A stretch of 64,000 bases of DNA. Source: Coleophoma eucalyptorum. Taxonomy: Eukaryota > Ascomycota > Leotiomycetes > Helotiales > Dermateaceae. The notes under the pieces were generated by a model, which saw only the letters and a program-made list of their open reading frames with translations, was not told where the DNA came from and did not search any database. Where the stretch lies: the NCBI GenBank assembly GCA_026120035.1, contig JALRME010000020.1:248001-312000 (forward strand). The letters run 5' to 3'. The position numbers and the translations under genes are program-made. Positions 33,474 through 45,882 of this stretch are shown here, one piece after another. Every line of letters starts with the position of its first letter. Within the stretch, counting starts at the first letter, position 1.

Positions 33474-34077
33474 ATGGATCAAGTTCAGAAGAACTTTGAC
33501 GATATTGAACGCAAACTCACGAAGTTGGGCAAGATCCGAGAAAAAGGAGGAAATAACTTGGGCATGAAAGATGTTATGAAAATGGGCCAAAAGGGAATGT
33601 CCGTTGAGAAACTCATGAAGAAAATAGTGAAGGAGAGTAGTGTATGTTTGTTTCCAAACTTCGAAATGGTACCCTACTAACCGTCTATCAAAGAACATGC
33701 ACCCAACAGATATTGAAGCCGAGAAGATGCTCGAAACGATGGAGCACATTACCGACATGACATGCAAGCAGATGCAGTTCGCTCTTGACAACAAGGCAAT
33801 GTTCGACAAACTCCATCTCGGTGGTTCGTTGACAAATGACCCATTCCATTCTTTCAGTAGCTGATAACCAACAGGTATGGTCAAGAAGAACATGACGAAA
33901 AGTGAGCAGACAGGCATTGATTTGTCGACACTTCTGATCGAGAGATCGCCTGTCTATCTGAAGCCTAAAGCAGAGAAGCTTCAAATGCGGACAAAGGCGC
34001 AATTTGCTGTAACCATGGCTGCATTTTCTAATGCAACGGGTGGCGAGGACAAGGAAATTCAGGACGATTCCGACTAG
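33474..34077 (+). CDS. Small uncharacterised three-exon gene
   Basis: Exons 33474..33641, 33694..33823 and 33875..34077 (168+130+203 bp) give 166 residues; the introns are about 51 bp with good donors (GTATGT, then the weaker GTTCGT). The protein is small, highly charged and Met/Lys-rich. It seems mainly helical (MDQVQKNFDDIERKLTKLGK, then a block of Met-Lys-rich helix and DMTCKQMQFALDNKAMF). It has no signal peptide, membrane helix or motif I recognise. The C-terminus is acidic (EDKEIQDDSD). Three clean in-frame exons argue that it is real. A role cannot be given. Confidence 0.65.
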
Positions 34078-34263
34078 AACTTAAATTCCTTACAGTCAGT
34101 CTATGACGCTTGACATAAGCAGTTACTAAATGTCATACACAGCATTTGAGACATTTCAATTTTTTAGATGCGTCAAAGTCAGGAAGATGGGGTAGTCCAG
34201 CATAGTAGATCTATATCGTAATAAAAATAGTATAGTCAGAAGCAGTAAAATCCTGACCACTCT

Positions 34264-35846
34264 TTAAAAAGCCTGCTTTCCGTGAACTTGCCTCTCATCT
34301 ACCGAGACAGCTTCTGCGAATACCACGTCGACATTGACGTCCTTTCGAATCTGCTCAGGACCTGGCAGTATATTTTCATCACTAGCCCAGGCCTGAACCT
34401 TACTGCGCTCACCTTCCCATTTATTATCACTGGCCGATTTATTCATCGTCCCCAACGCGTATTGAGAATTTGGAACCTCCCCACTATGTTGTACGTAGCC
34501 TGACGGTGTTGGACGCGAGCTATACCCGGTCGAACTTCCAAGTACTCCAGGTGCATATCGTCGAAGAATCGCACCAAGTGCCGGTACACATCCCGCAGCA
34601 ATTGCCAAATTAACCTCCAAGGAGGATACTGTATATCCAACGCCGTAGCTACGGTCGTGGTTTTTAGGCGAAAACCGCCATGAATAGATTGCAAGACGAG
34701 CAACCGATACTCCAGATACACTTTGAGATACGCATATCAGACAACCAGTTCCAATAATAATAGGTTCAGTTTTACTCACATAAGTCCGACCCCGAGAATC
34801 ATACTTGCAGCAATTTTCTTGCGGCGAGCCATCTTCAAATCCCAAATAATCCAGGTCGGAATGGCGACGATTAGCAGATCCGTAAGAACAGTGAGACTTG
34901 CCACAGCAAGGAAAAAGTGGATTTGATCGATACAATGCCCTCCTTTTATAGTGACGCCATCCACCTTGCCGTTGCTGTCAGCACCAGCAGCCTTTTGTGC
35001 TTCTACGTCCATGCGTGGATAATCAAAGACGTAATTATATGGTGTACACTGAAAGAGATCCGTGATGCCTACAACAATAGCCAATGCAAAGTTGAAGACA
35101 AATACAGCCCAAAGACTTATTTGTACTGATCGTTTCGTACCGACTAGTCGCAAGAGGAACACAATCACTGATCCTTTGACGAAGGATAAAATCGGATTGT
35201 ACAGCATTTGGTTTGCAAGGTTATACTTCTGGCCGATGATAAGGTGATGGATTGACATATCGGGAATATCAAATACATGATATCCTTGCCATGTGTATAG
35301 GGTATCTGTTGCTGTTAGTAATACTGCTAATAATCACAAAGAATATAGTTACAGACATTGGATAACGACATAACTTTGTGTAGCAGCTAGGACCTAGTTG
35401 GAATTAGAAATCTATATATCAAGATTCTAGCACTATAGAATAGAACCTCACATAGGCACAGACAAGGAGAGCGTCACCTAGATACTAGTTAGCATGCTTC
35501 TAGCATTTAAACGTAGCCGAGTTGTGTTGTGATGGGCCTTTTGCTTGTCCGCCGATCGTATTTGCGCAAAGAGAAGGCGACAACGCATTTCTCGATACCA
35601 CAATGAACAAGACCAGTATGCAATCTCTTTCTAGTCCCGATAGTCTAAGGATAGAGCCACAGAAATGTAGAAGTCTACTTCAAAATGGACATCATCATAC
35701 TTACTCCATTTGATGTATGAATCCCAAACTCCTCCATTCTTCAGGTCGACAAGTCTCGCCCAAACCCTTAGTAGGAAGAATGTCGTGCTAGTACCGAGAG
35801 AAATCCCAATAATAGTCAAAGCTAGGGGTTGTTGCGTATCAACCAT
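34264..35846 (-). CDS. Rhodopsin-like (PTH11-type) integral membrane protein
   Basis: Fungal seven-helix membrane protein of the Rhodopsin domain family (PF20684-like), often annotated as PTH11-like receptors or integral membrane proteins. Exons seen: 35846..35705, a 26-bp exon 35477..35452, one starting at 35393 and ending near 35350, one about 35305..34780, and 34720..34264. Helices are visible in ALTIIGISLGTSTTFFLL, DALLVCAY, SFVKGSVIVFLLRLVG, SLWAVFVFNFALAIVVG and DLLIVAIPTWIIWDL. The loop DLFQCTPY and GHCIDQIHFF are typical. The cytosolic tail is long and polar. One splice junction near 35340 cannot be placed with a normal donor in frame, so the gene may be misread there or slightly damaged. 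Confidence 0.78.
35452..35477 (-). other. 26-bp exon of the rhodopsin-like gene
   Basis: This exon encodes most of SDALLVCAY and connects the first helix exon to the next. It lies between an unusually long 227-bp intron and a GTGAGG donor. Confidence 0.55.
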
Positions 35847-37842
35847 GGTCGTGAAGGGTAAAGAATAGGTGAACACGAAGAGACTAAAACCATGGAACAA
35901 GAGAGATCTTCACTTCAAGCATTTGTACCAAAGACATTGGTTTTGAACAATGCACACGCCACGAGTCTTCAAGATGAGCGACCTTGCTCTTGCTTTATTC
36001 CTTGGCCATCTTGAAACTCGTATCTTCGTGGTCCCGGCACCGAACCTTAAGAAGTAAAGATGTGTCGTAGGACAGGTTTCGCTCCACTACACCGCGCATG
36101 CATTCATCTTGTCAGGTGGACAAACCATATTCTGTACTTCAAGAAAGATCAAAAGAACGTAGCAAAGACAAAGGACAAGCCTTGACATTCAAATCCTTCC
36201 ATGCATGTACCAGGTTGGCCAGCGAAGGAGTTACAACTAGCCAGGATATGTCCGGGGCCGAAAAACTTAGAGGACATTACCCAGTTCTTATGATTATCTT
36301 CTCGTACCATACCCATACGAATGACGAAGTATAACTGGGAGAGGAACCTCACCTTCCGTAGATCAACCGCATCCCTATATGCCCACCTCCTTCCAAAATC
36401 ATTTACCAAACTGTGTCCCAGATATTCAAGTTTGCAACCTCAGCAGATATTGTACCTCTTTGCAGCGCAGGCAAGGATGGCTAGGCATAGAGAAAATCAT
36501 ATTGCTGGATTACACCTGGTTCTGGTCCCAAAGATCGAATTAGTATTCATATTTTCCGACGGCTACCACAATCTACGTTCGTGCGGTACCATGCGGGAGG
36601 CAATGTACCGGGCAACATACGGAGTAATTGGCTGCAAAGTCACTCTAACACATAGGACCGAGGTAACGGCCGGCATAACTTGGTGGTCGCAATGCCACTT
36701 CAATCAATTGTGGGATATAGCCTCGCTTCAACTGCTTCCACAGTAATTGATCCATCGTATGGATGATTTTTGGAACCTGCCGCCGCGTGCAACGACTTTC
36801 TCAGTGGCCTTAAGGGATTTGCGCCGAATCTGGATGCGGCCCGGCTACGGCTTGCCAAGGCACTGGCAATCCCGTGCGATCGTCACTTATAACGCCGACA
36901 TAGGAAGCTGTGTAGACGCAATAGGGATTTTAAAAGTAAGAAGACCACACATGAAGTAAGGATCAGGATCCTTCTGTGCCTTTGGCGACTTGTTAGACAA
37001 TTAAGCGAAGTCGACAGGACTTCCGCACGCTCTCAGTTCCTGTCCAAGCCGTTCAAGTGCCAGAGTATTACAGGGTTCAATGAAGCGAGATGAGCGGCAT
37101 TCAAACCTTGATTAGAATGGCGTTTTTCTGCAGGTTTAAACAATGCTAAGAAGTCGGCACTCCTTGATACCAGTGCCGTGTGTTGTCGAGGTTGTTTAAC
37201 GGCGTTGTCGAAAAGATGGCCGGGTCCACTGTTGCCAAATGCTTGGCGGATAACATCCCTCACCAGCTTATTTCACTTTTTAAGTTAATGATCTCCCTGA
37301 AACTATGTCTTACGGGTTGCTGTGCAGAAACACAAAACGATTCGTGGAGGAATATTGTATGCCAATGTTACGGCCACCATTAGTAGTAATATTGCACTTT
37401 GGGGTCTCGGTAAGAGCCGTACCGATGTCACTTCGCTTGCACGATTGAGCGGCATTGTATCTTACCCTTGCTTAACTATCTCTACTACTGTACTAGAGTT
37501 TTTAGTGCCACTCTACCACTCCCCGGGTCAGGAGCCAGTGGAAGGCCGCCAGTGATTTTCCAATTTCAAAGCCCTTGACCCTGGGGCACCATAGTGGGGG
37601 TAGTAAAGTGTGCACCCTTAGCCATCTCATCTCAAGTCCAGGCTCATCTACGCACCTACAGAGGCAAAGCTCCACGTTCTGTCAGTCCAGCACGAGCTTC
37701 AAAGTTTACCTTAAATGTGTCTCCCCTGCCTTCTTTTCCCTCGTCTGTTCACTGTCAACTGCGTGTTTTTTGCAGGCGCCTCCGCACCTATAAGCCATAG
37801 GTAAAATCCAGAAAGCAGTGTTTCGATTTGCAAGTGGCAGAC
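35847..37842. other. 2 kb gene-poor region
   Basis: Promoter space for the rhodopsin-like gene (left) and the FAD oxidase (right). Reading frames at 36321-36746 (plus) and 37033-37263 (minus) have no recognisable motif. I call no gene. It could contain decayed sequence. Confidence 0.45.
37789..37794 (+). promoter_or_regulatory. Putative TATA box of the FAD oxidase gene
   Basis: TATAAG lies about 50 bp upstream of the start codon at 37843, after a long C/T-rich stretch. Confidence 0.35.
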
Positions 37843-39923
37843 ATGTTCGGCCACGCAAGATTCCTCGGGGCAGTGCTGTGTTTCACAGCGGCAGCTACCT
37901 CAGGGGCTGCCACTAACAGCCCTACGAAGCCCAACTTAGAAACTTCTCTGTTGGACGCGGCGACTCTATCCACACTAGACGCTGAGACCGCGGCTCTGTT
38001 CCAATTTGAGCAACAGTCCACAGATCCTATCAGCTTAGAGCTTCGAAGTGCTTCTGGTTCATGCAAAGTCTTCCCTGGCGATACAGCATGGCCGTCGGAT
38101 TCTACTTGGAGCAAATTCAACGACATACTCGGGGATAATGCTCTTATCAAAACGGTCCCTCTTGCTTCGCCATGTTACAATGGAGTCTATTACAATAATG
38201 CTACCTGTGTTGCCTTGACTGCCAATTGGACCAATTCATACCTGCAGTACGTGTTTGGCATTGGAAGTAGATCTACGGCCTCTGACTTTAGCTAGTATGA
38301 ATGATCCGACTTCAATGATGTCTCCAGTCTACCAAGGTCTTACCTGCCAAGTAACCACAGATCCCACTCAGAACTGCACACTAGGAGCGTTCCCTTATTA
38401 CGCAGTCAATGTATCCACTGTAGCACAAATTCAACTAGCCATCAACTTTGCAAGGAATGCAAATCTTCGCCTGGTTGTCAAGAATACTGGCCATGATTTC
38501 TCTGGGAAATCTGGCGGGGCGGGCGCACTTAGTATCTGGACTCACAATTTGAAGGGGGTCACATACTTCGCAAACTACTCTAGCTCAGGCACTCCCTATA
38601 CTGGACCAGCATTCAAAGTTGGGTCTGGTGTTCAGGCTTTTGAGATCTATGAGGAGGCTTATAAGAGAGGCCTGGTAGTGGTTGGTGGTGAAGGACAGGT
38701 AAATTGATCTTATTATCCAGTGCAGACCCAGAAATACCTCACATGATTGGTACCCTACCAGATAGGGCGCTGCAGTATCGGTTTCCGAAAATCTATCGAA
38801 TACCGAGATATATAGAGGCTAATCAAGAATGCAGACTGTTGGAGTTATGGGTGGCTATATTCTGGGTGGTGGACATTCGCCTCTCGGATCCATCTACGGT
38901 ATGGCAGCCGATCAAGTCTTGTCGATGGATGTGGTTACGGCCGATGGAAAATTCGTCATTGCAGACTTCAACCAGAACACCGATCTCTTCTGGGCTCTTC
39001 GAGGAGGTGGCGGTAGCACTTTTGGAGTTGTCACATCTGTGACCATCAAGGCCCACCCTGATATGCCGGTTACAGCTTCAACATTCTCCTTCACCGTCGG
39101 AGGCAACATAACCTCTGATAACTTCTGGACCGGCTTTCGAAACTATCTAGATTATTTTCCATCGCTGAGTGCTCAGGGGGTCTATGCATATTGGTTCATC
39201 ATCAAGACAACAACAGGACCAATGTTCCTGATGCAACCATTTTGGGCCTCTGGAAAAACACTTGAGGAGACAAATGCGCTGCTGGCTCCATGGTTCGCTC
39301 AACTAGCAGCTCTCAACATTACGTTCACGCCAAAGACGGTGCACTACGACTCCTTCTACACTGGCTGGCTCGCATCTTTCCCTCTCGAAGTCGTTCAAAA
39401 GACTCACGTCGCTACTGGCTCCAGACTGTTTCCAAAGCAAAACTGGTCGAACAAGACAGCTCTTGATGCAACATACAACGCCATCAAGACCTCGGCGCAA
39501 GCTGGCCTGACCGTTATTGGATTTATCATCGACCCAAATCTTGAAAACGGCGGCAACCCAGATAATTCCGTAAATCCGGCATGGCGGAATACATACGCAC
39601 ACATTCTGCAGTCCATAAACTGGGTTGACGGCGATAGTGCAGCGGTTCAGATGGCTACCAGGAGGAACTTCACATATGGCTACATGCAGAACTGGCGTGA
39701 TGTGTCTCCTGGTTCGGGCTGCTATCTTGGTGAGAGTGACATCCTCGAGCCAGACTTCCAACACACCTTCTATGGCTCTGCATATGACCGTTTGTTAAAA
39801 ATCAAGAAAACGGTCGACCCGAATGATGTCTTTTTTGCGCAGACGGCTGTGGGAAGTGAGAATTGGCAAGTCATCACTGCCAATGGCTTGCCGAGTGGCA
39901 ATGGAAGACTTTGTAGAGTTTGA
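37843..39923 (+). CDS. Secreted FAD-linked oxidase (BBE type)
   Basis: Flavoprotein oxidase of the berberine-bridge-enzyme group (FAD_binding_4 plus BBE domain), which oxidises sugars, alcohols or alkaloid-like compounds. Exons 37843..38246, 38296..38698 and 38835..39923 (404+403+1089 bp) give 631 residues. The signal peptide is in the first 24 residues ([16 protein letters not shown]). The FAD domain has [16 protein letters not shown] (about His201 is the usual covalent FAD site) and [21 protein letters not shown]. The C-terminal BBE motif is in [21 protein letters not shown]. The second, cysteinyl FAD link of plant enzymes is not evident. Many sequons are present. Such enzymes act in secretion or in specialised metabolism; the substrate is unknown. 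Confidence 0.92.
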
Positions 39924-41443
39924 AGGTTCTTGTGTGGACACTAGTGCGAACTTCTATCTGTACATATTATCCCCGCTATTTCCTCTGAGAGGCTTTAATT
40001 CTCCCTCAACTGGTTGTCTTTTCTTTCTCGCATTGGATTGTCTTATCATTTGAATTTCGCATCATGATATTGCATTCTACTCGAGTGTATAAGCAATGCA
40101 CTTCGATGTCATGAGCTGATCGCCGAGACTTGTAATTCAGCATGTCACAAAGAACAAGTTTTGAAGACCTTATCGTTCACGATGCAAAAGTATAGTTCTT
40201 TTAGCCTCTCGAAAGGCGACCTAGGACGAAGGATAGAGCTTAGCTTCGACATGGACATTTGTCAAGCTTTCTTCAGCTGCACCGAACACCGACTACCTGA
40301 ATTCAAGCTGTCCCAAAAGCTCGGGGGTCGTATGCGCCAGTGCCAAGAGGAGCAGGTACAGACATCAGATCGGGGAATTCGCAGAGGCAAAAAGAGCGAC
40401 GCGATGGATAAGGTTGAATTGATTGGGTATCGGAACAGGGTACCTAGCATCCGCTACATCAATAAATCTTCCGTTATCATGCCTTTCCCTGGGGCTGATG
40501 GGAAAAGACCCAATTTACAAGAGTAAGCTCTCCTGATACAATAAGAACCATCAACTTTTTTCCCTCAAACCGGGTTCAAGATCCGGTACTTCGTGAAATT
40601 TAGGAACATCGGTCTCTACAGATCCCTTTCGCCGTCATTCAAGGACGGAAGAGGAGCCCAGAACGTGGAGTCAGACGATAAAGTATTAAGTCTGTATTGA
40701 ATGGCCCAGTTTTCCTCACCAGAAGTGGAAAATCATTATAAGAAACTCCACTTCTTTGCAGGATGGAAGGTGGACGGAGGGAGGCTTGTCCTGGTGCCTC
40801 CCCTATAGTGGAGTTGTTAAGCGGTCAAAGAGCCGTGGACACCGTCAAACTGCGAGCCTGTTCGTCTGTTCTGCGCTTTTAGAGATCTCGGGAATCTGCA
40901 TTGAACAAGACAAAAAACAAATCTTTTCTCAGGCCCATTTGCTCTTTTTCAAATGGAAGTCTACAATGTCGCTTCTGGCTCAGTAAGCCACAGCCGCGTG
41001 GCATCAATACTGTCAGTGCCGTGGCGGCGAGCTAGGAGCGGCTTGGCTGTCCTCTAGATGCAACATCTCAGGGCTCTACCACTTAAACTCACGTAAGTTG
41101 CTACGCTGTGGCTAGAAGCGATTGGTCTATATAGTATCAAAGAGCTGAAAATCTAAGAATAACTCCAAAAACCTGCAAACGAGCTCGGAAACAATATCTT
41201 ATCGAGACCGTGCTCTGCAGCTTATATTTCCGTCTCCATACGGAGCTACACTTCCACATTAGTCGGTTAATTTCTCCACTTGCCCCGACTGTATATCTCA
41301 AAACAGATCCCCTGATCTGTTTTGTTGATCTCTTTCTTCCATCACCATCACATTCGTTCAAGTCACTCGTTTTTTCTTGGCAAGCTGTAGCACTTTGTGC
41401 AAGGCTCCTTCTCTCGTTCTGTCTTTTTAATCCGACTGCCAAG
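39924..41443. other. 1.5 kb intergenic region
   Basis: It holds the 3' flank of the FAD oxidase and the promoter of the carboxylesterase, with a TATATAG-like element at 41128-41134. The plus frame at 40161-40526 has no recognisable motif and is not called. Confidence 0.45.
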
Positions 41444-43574
41444 ATGGCTTTCCTTGTGCGATCCGCACTCACACTCGCTTCTATCGCTGGGGTTGCCAAG
41501 GCTAATGTTATTGCGGATAAGGTTGGAGGCCTTGCTCATAGTAAGTTATTGCTTCCATCATTTGTTTCTATACTCTGTACTTAATGCGTAATATCTAGAC
41601 CAAGCCAGAGATTCCTCCGACACTTGTGCTCCCGTGACCGTCACAGCTACCCCAAGCACTGTTACCGTCACTGCATCCGCCGAGGACAATATTGTCTATC
41701 GCACTGTCACCTCCTTGGTTTCTGAGAGCAATGTGGCGGCTACTTCATTTGTGACTGTGTCCGTCACTGTCACATCTGCTGCTTCGAGCGTAGAAGCCTC
41801 CGTAAGTAGCATGCTTGCAGTTTGCTTCTACCTATGCTGACATTTCAAGTCTTCAATTGACGAGCTTACATCGGGCACAAGCATTGCCAGTCCAGGCACA
41901 CTGAGTTCGGCAGTTGCGACTCACACCCCCTTCAGTGGCTTCAACTCTTCTTCCGTAGGAGTTGCAGCGACAGGCTCAGTCACCTCTAGTGCCGCCTTGT
42001 CGGGCTTTAGCTTGGCCGTTGCTGCAGTATCTACCAGTTCTGCTTCTAACTCAAGCTCTGCGTTCTCAACCTTGGCAACCGCATCAGCTACTTCAGGAAC
42101 GGTCGTTCTCCCATACGCAACCTACGCAGCAACCCTTAATGAAAGTTACAGCCTGTACACGTACAAGAATATCCGATTGGCGGACCCGCCTACTGGAGAC
42201 TTGCGCTTCAAGAACCCAGTTGCACCAACCACAGTCAACACAACCATTCAAGACGGTTCATATGGCCAGACATGTTACCAACTTGAGCAAGGTCCCAATT
42301 CTGGCGCCTTGAACCAGGGAGAGGATTGTCTATTCATGGACCTAGTCGTCCCTGAAACTATTCCCGAGGGAACCCTCCTTCCAGTAATGCTATACCTATT
42401 CGGAGGCGGTTACCATTCCGGACAGAAAGAAATATATGACGGCTCACCACTCGTGACAGCATCCAATAACTCTATGATCTATGTGGTCCCCAACTACCGA
42501 CTGGGTGCATTCGGTTTCTTTGGCGAGTATGGTGATGTGAACCCAGGACTCATGGACCAAGTTCTTGCCATGGAATGGGTGCAATCTTATATCCACCTCT
42601 TCGGCGGTGACGCGTCTGAGGTCACACTTGTTGGCCACAGCGCTGGAGGTGGCTCAGTCATGACCCATCTCGTCGCTAACGGAGGCGAGGGGACCCTTCC
42701 CTTTATACGTGCCGTGGCTATGTCGCCTGCTGTTCCCTTCAACTCCGACGCAAAGTATATCACTGAGCGAAATGCAGGAATTCTGGAATACTTTGGATTC
42801 GAAAATTACACACGTGATGATATCATGGCCCTACCTGCGACTAGCATCAATGATCTCACAGCACACTACGGTGCTCTCAGTTGGGGCCCGATTGTGGATG
42901 GTGATTACTTCCGCGAACTCCCTGGCTATGCTATGGCAGCGGGACGGTACCACTCTGGCTTGCCCATCCTCAGTGGAAAGTTATCGGACGAGGCACACAA
43001 CTATATCCCAACCACATCACCATACATCATCGATGGAGATTCTGATATCCGCAACATGACCTATGACACCGAGGCCCTCATGACGGATTTCTTTACCACT
43101 ATGGATTACCATCTCAACAGCACTGTTGTTGATGAGGCCTGGAGCGTCTACCCAACGATCAACAATACCGACATGTACTACACGATTTTTGGCAAGTACG
43201 ACCACATCTACACCGAGTCACTCTTCAGCTGCAACTCTTACTACCTCGAGACTGCATACGAGACTGTCTACGGCTGGTATTTTGATATCTACCCAGGTTA
43301 CCACGCCCAGGAGAACCCATACCTCTTTCTCGGTGGTTCCGGATCAGGATCAACCAGTCAGTATACCATTAACACCACTGTCTCTACATACATGAAGAGT
43401 TATCTGGTGAACTTCATCATGAGCGGTGATGTCAACGCTGGCGATGTCGCGCCAGTCTGGGACACATATTCCACTGCGCAGCAGAACATTGAACTAAGCA
43501 GCACCAATGTGGGCATGATCGCAGATCCCATGACAAATGACCGATGTGTATGGTGGCAGTCACACGTGGCATAG
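41444..43574 (+). CDS. Secreted type-B carboxylesterase with mucin-like N-terminus
   Basis: Alpha/beta-hydrolase of the carboxylesterase type B family. Exons 41444..41540, 41599..41801 and 41850..43574 (97+203+1725 bp) give 674 residues. A signal peptide is present (ALTLASIAGVAKA). Residues about 30-185 are Ser/Thr/Val/Ala-rich (TVTATPSTVTVTASAED) and probably heavily O-glycosylated. The catalytic domain starts near residue 185 and has NIRLADPPTGDLRF, GEDCLFMDLVVP, an oxyanion stretch in LFGGGYHSG and the nucleophile elbow LVGHSAGGGS (about Ser364). The elbow reads GHSAGG, where most family members have GESAGG. It could be a cell-wall-bound esterase or a lipase-like enzyme. The substrate is unknown. 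Confidence 0.92.
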
Positions 43575-44721
43575 ACCTGTATATCTGAAGTGACTGAAGT
43601 GTTAATATGAAGAGTAGAGTTCTCGAATAGAAAATGTTTCTTTATATCAAATGTTTAATCGTAATTTAGGCGATTTATCCTACCTGAGATAGCTTCAATT
43701 TAGCAATGATCTATTTTTGTTGTCCTGGCATTCTCGGCGGCTTATCATTCTTAAGGACTTGCTGTGTCATATTTCGTATGAGCTGTATATCCTTCCCTTA
43801 GTAGCATATCCATAAAACACCAGTTTCTGTGGCATTGAATTTGGAAGAGCCTCTCGATAATTGTTGCCTGCATATAGCCCAAGGATAACAGATCAGTTGT
43901 ATTTTGAAACTCGGCAATCGACAACTGGTTCCCTTCATTGGGCGTCGGTTTCTATCTCAGCTGCTTTCTTGACTTCTTACACGAGCATGGTTGGTCAGGA
44001 TAGACAGACAATTCCTTTGGATGAAGTTAATTTATATAGATCTTGTAATCCTCGCAAATGTAAACCCTATGTCTAAGAATGAAGTACAAAGTACATTTAC
44101 AAACTCATGTCTTACTGTGCTCGCTTAACTTACGTGAGCAAAACTCCGTTGCCGAGCTTAGAAACTCTCACCACTATGATAGTGAGCAAAATATTGACCA
44201 AAAAATTGTATAGGAGGTGGATCTCTTACGTAGAAGTCATGATTCAGTAAAAATTTTAAGTTGAAAAGTGTGATATAGAATAAAATCCAGTCACTGTATC
44301 TGTTGATAAGTCGTATTGCCTGCCAGTCATCTAAATAATCACCCAAAGGCCAAACCCGTATTAATCTCTTTCAATTCTTCACACTGACGGCCAGCAATAA
44401 ACATAAATTTAGCGCCCATGAAATTGGCATTCGTATAATCAACAATTCGGCTCTTTTACACACCAACAAAGAATTGAGGTCATCATAACACAACCTCCTC
44501 ATAATCATTTAGGTCGCAGTTCCATAACAACAAAGCAATATTTCACCCATTCTCACCTCCAACTCGAAATAACCCTTTCTGACATCAAACATTCTCCTTC
44601 CACCTCTTCTAATCCTTCCTATTCACAATCCACAAATCACTCACCGTGCCTGCGCAAAAGCCCACGACCGCCGCCTGCACATAGCATTGCACATAACACA
44701 GTGCAGTATCCGCAGCACACA
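43575..44721. other. 1.1 kb intergenic region
   Basis: The 3' flank of the carboxylesterase and the promoter of the next gene lie here. The right part (about 44370-44700) is C/A-rich with few G, which looks like a leader region. No gene seen. Confidence 0.45.
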
Positions 44722-45521
44722 ATGGCAAAACAAAGCACGATGAACAGTAGTGCATCACACATCACAACACCAAGCCCCAATTTTCCTCACAGCTTCATAG
44801 GTTTGCAGGATACCGACCAACCCAGTCCAACCGATCAAAGATCCACAGCCACAATGCCCCAGCCCAGCGCGCAAACAACAGAGGATACCGGACAAGAAAT
44901 AAAGCTACCCAAAATCTATCCCAAGGGCAAGCTGGTGCCTTTATACATACCACCCGTGATGCAAGCCGGAAGCGGTGCAAAGCGAGAGGCCGGCGTGATG
45001 GAAGCAGCCAGAGAAGCAAATAGTGACCAGGGCACCATCGCACCGCACCGTAAGTTTCCAGTGGAAGTCAAGAGACACCCGGAATGAAGCTGACAGGAGG
45101 GGGTGTAGAAATGCACCAACAATTTCCCGACCATTGTCAAGACGAAGACCAACATCGCTCATCACAGCCGGATGTCCGTCGCGGCATCCTTTCATTCAAA
45201 GCGCTCGGTGCCCTGTCGGCTTCCCAGCGGGCAGACTATTTGAAGATGGGTCTCGTCACGCCCGCTGAGCTGATGGTTCGAGATATGCGGGCGCTGATAC
45301 TGGCAAAGCCAAAAACTCCACAGCCACGACCAGCTCTACGACATCTGAAGGGAAGGGCTGGGACTTCGAATTGGGACCGAGCTAGAGCGGCGACGAGGTT
45401 GAGGAAGATGTCTGAAACTCGGCGTCCATTGGACAGATGCGAGGTCGATAGGATGGATTTGGATGGGAGTTCTAGCTCGTCCACGGACTGTGACGAAAGT
45501 ACTGATGGGGATGGTTGGTAG
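44722..45521 (+). CDS. Uncharacterised two-exon gene, largely disordered product
   Basis: Exons 44722..45049 and 45097..45521 (328+425 bp) give 250 residues. The 47-bp intron has a strong donor (C|GTAAGT) and restores QGTIAPHRGGVEMHQQ. The N-terminal 60 residues are Ser/Thr/Pro/Gln-rich; then come EIKLPKIYPKGKLVPLYIPPV and a basic, helical part (FKALGALSASQRADYLKMGL, RDMRALILAKPK). The C-terminus is a Ser/Asp-rich acidic tail. The ALGALSASQRADYLKMGLVTPAE stretch is the only segment that looks folded. No known domain is recognised. The start was chosen as the first ATG in frame; the upstream frame lacks an ATG. Confidence 0.65.
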
Positions 45522-45882
45522 TGAGTGAAGTCACAGGCTCCTCTAGTGCTCTGGGGTGTGAGTCTGGCAAACTAATCCGTGGGTCGTTAGGCAGATGGAC
45601 CTTCCTACATCTAGGGAGGATGGCATTGAAGGTAAAGAAACAAGCCACAGATTGTACATAGTAACGCAATAATTTCTATTAGTATGGAGTGATTAAGATG
45701 ACTGCCATCATACAGCATTCCCAGTCCAACCTCAACCCGACTATACCTAGATTTCATCGCCTTCAAATCATAACATCATAAAGTCAATAACCAAGAACGC
45801 CAATTGCCCTGGGTATACCCAACTCATTCCTTGATCTCTACCAACGACCCCAGATGCATTAGTGCCTCTCTAAACTTTGAGT
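45522..45882. other. Convergent 3' region
   Basis: Both flanking genes end here. No gene was seen. Confidence 0.5.

Noticed and set aside
36321..36746. Plus-strand frame of 141 codons
   Set aside because: No domain or start context; low-quality composition.
37033..37263. Short peptide faintly like an ankyrin repeat (GLNAAHLASLNP)
   Set aside because: A single weak resemblance in one short frame; no neighbouring repeats.
40560..40610. T-arm-like sequence ACCGGGTTCAAGATCCGGT (possible tRNA)
   Set aside because: The loop TTCAAGA and stem look right, but there is no A box at the expected distance and no upstream 7-base partner for an acceptor stem.
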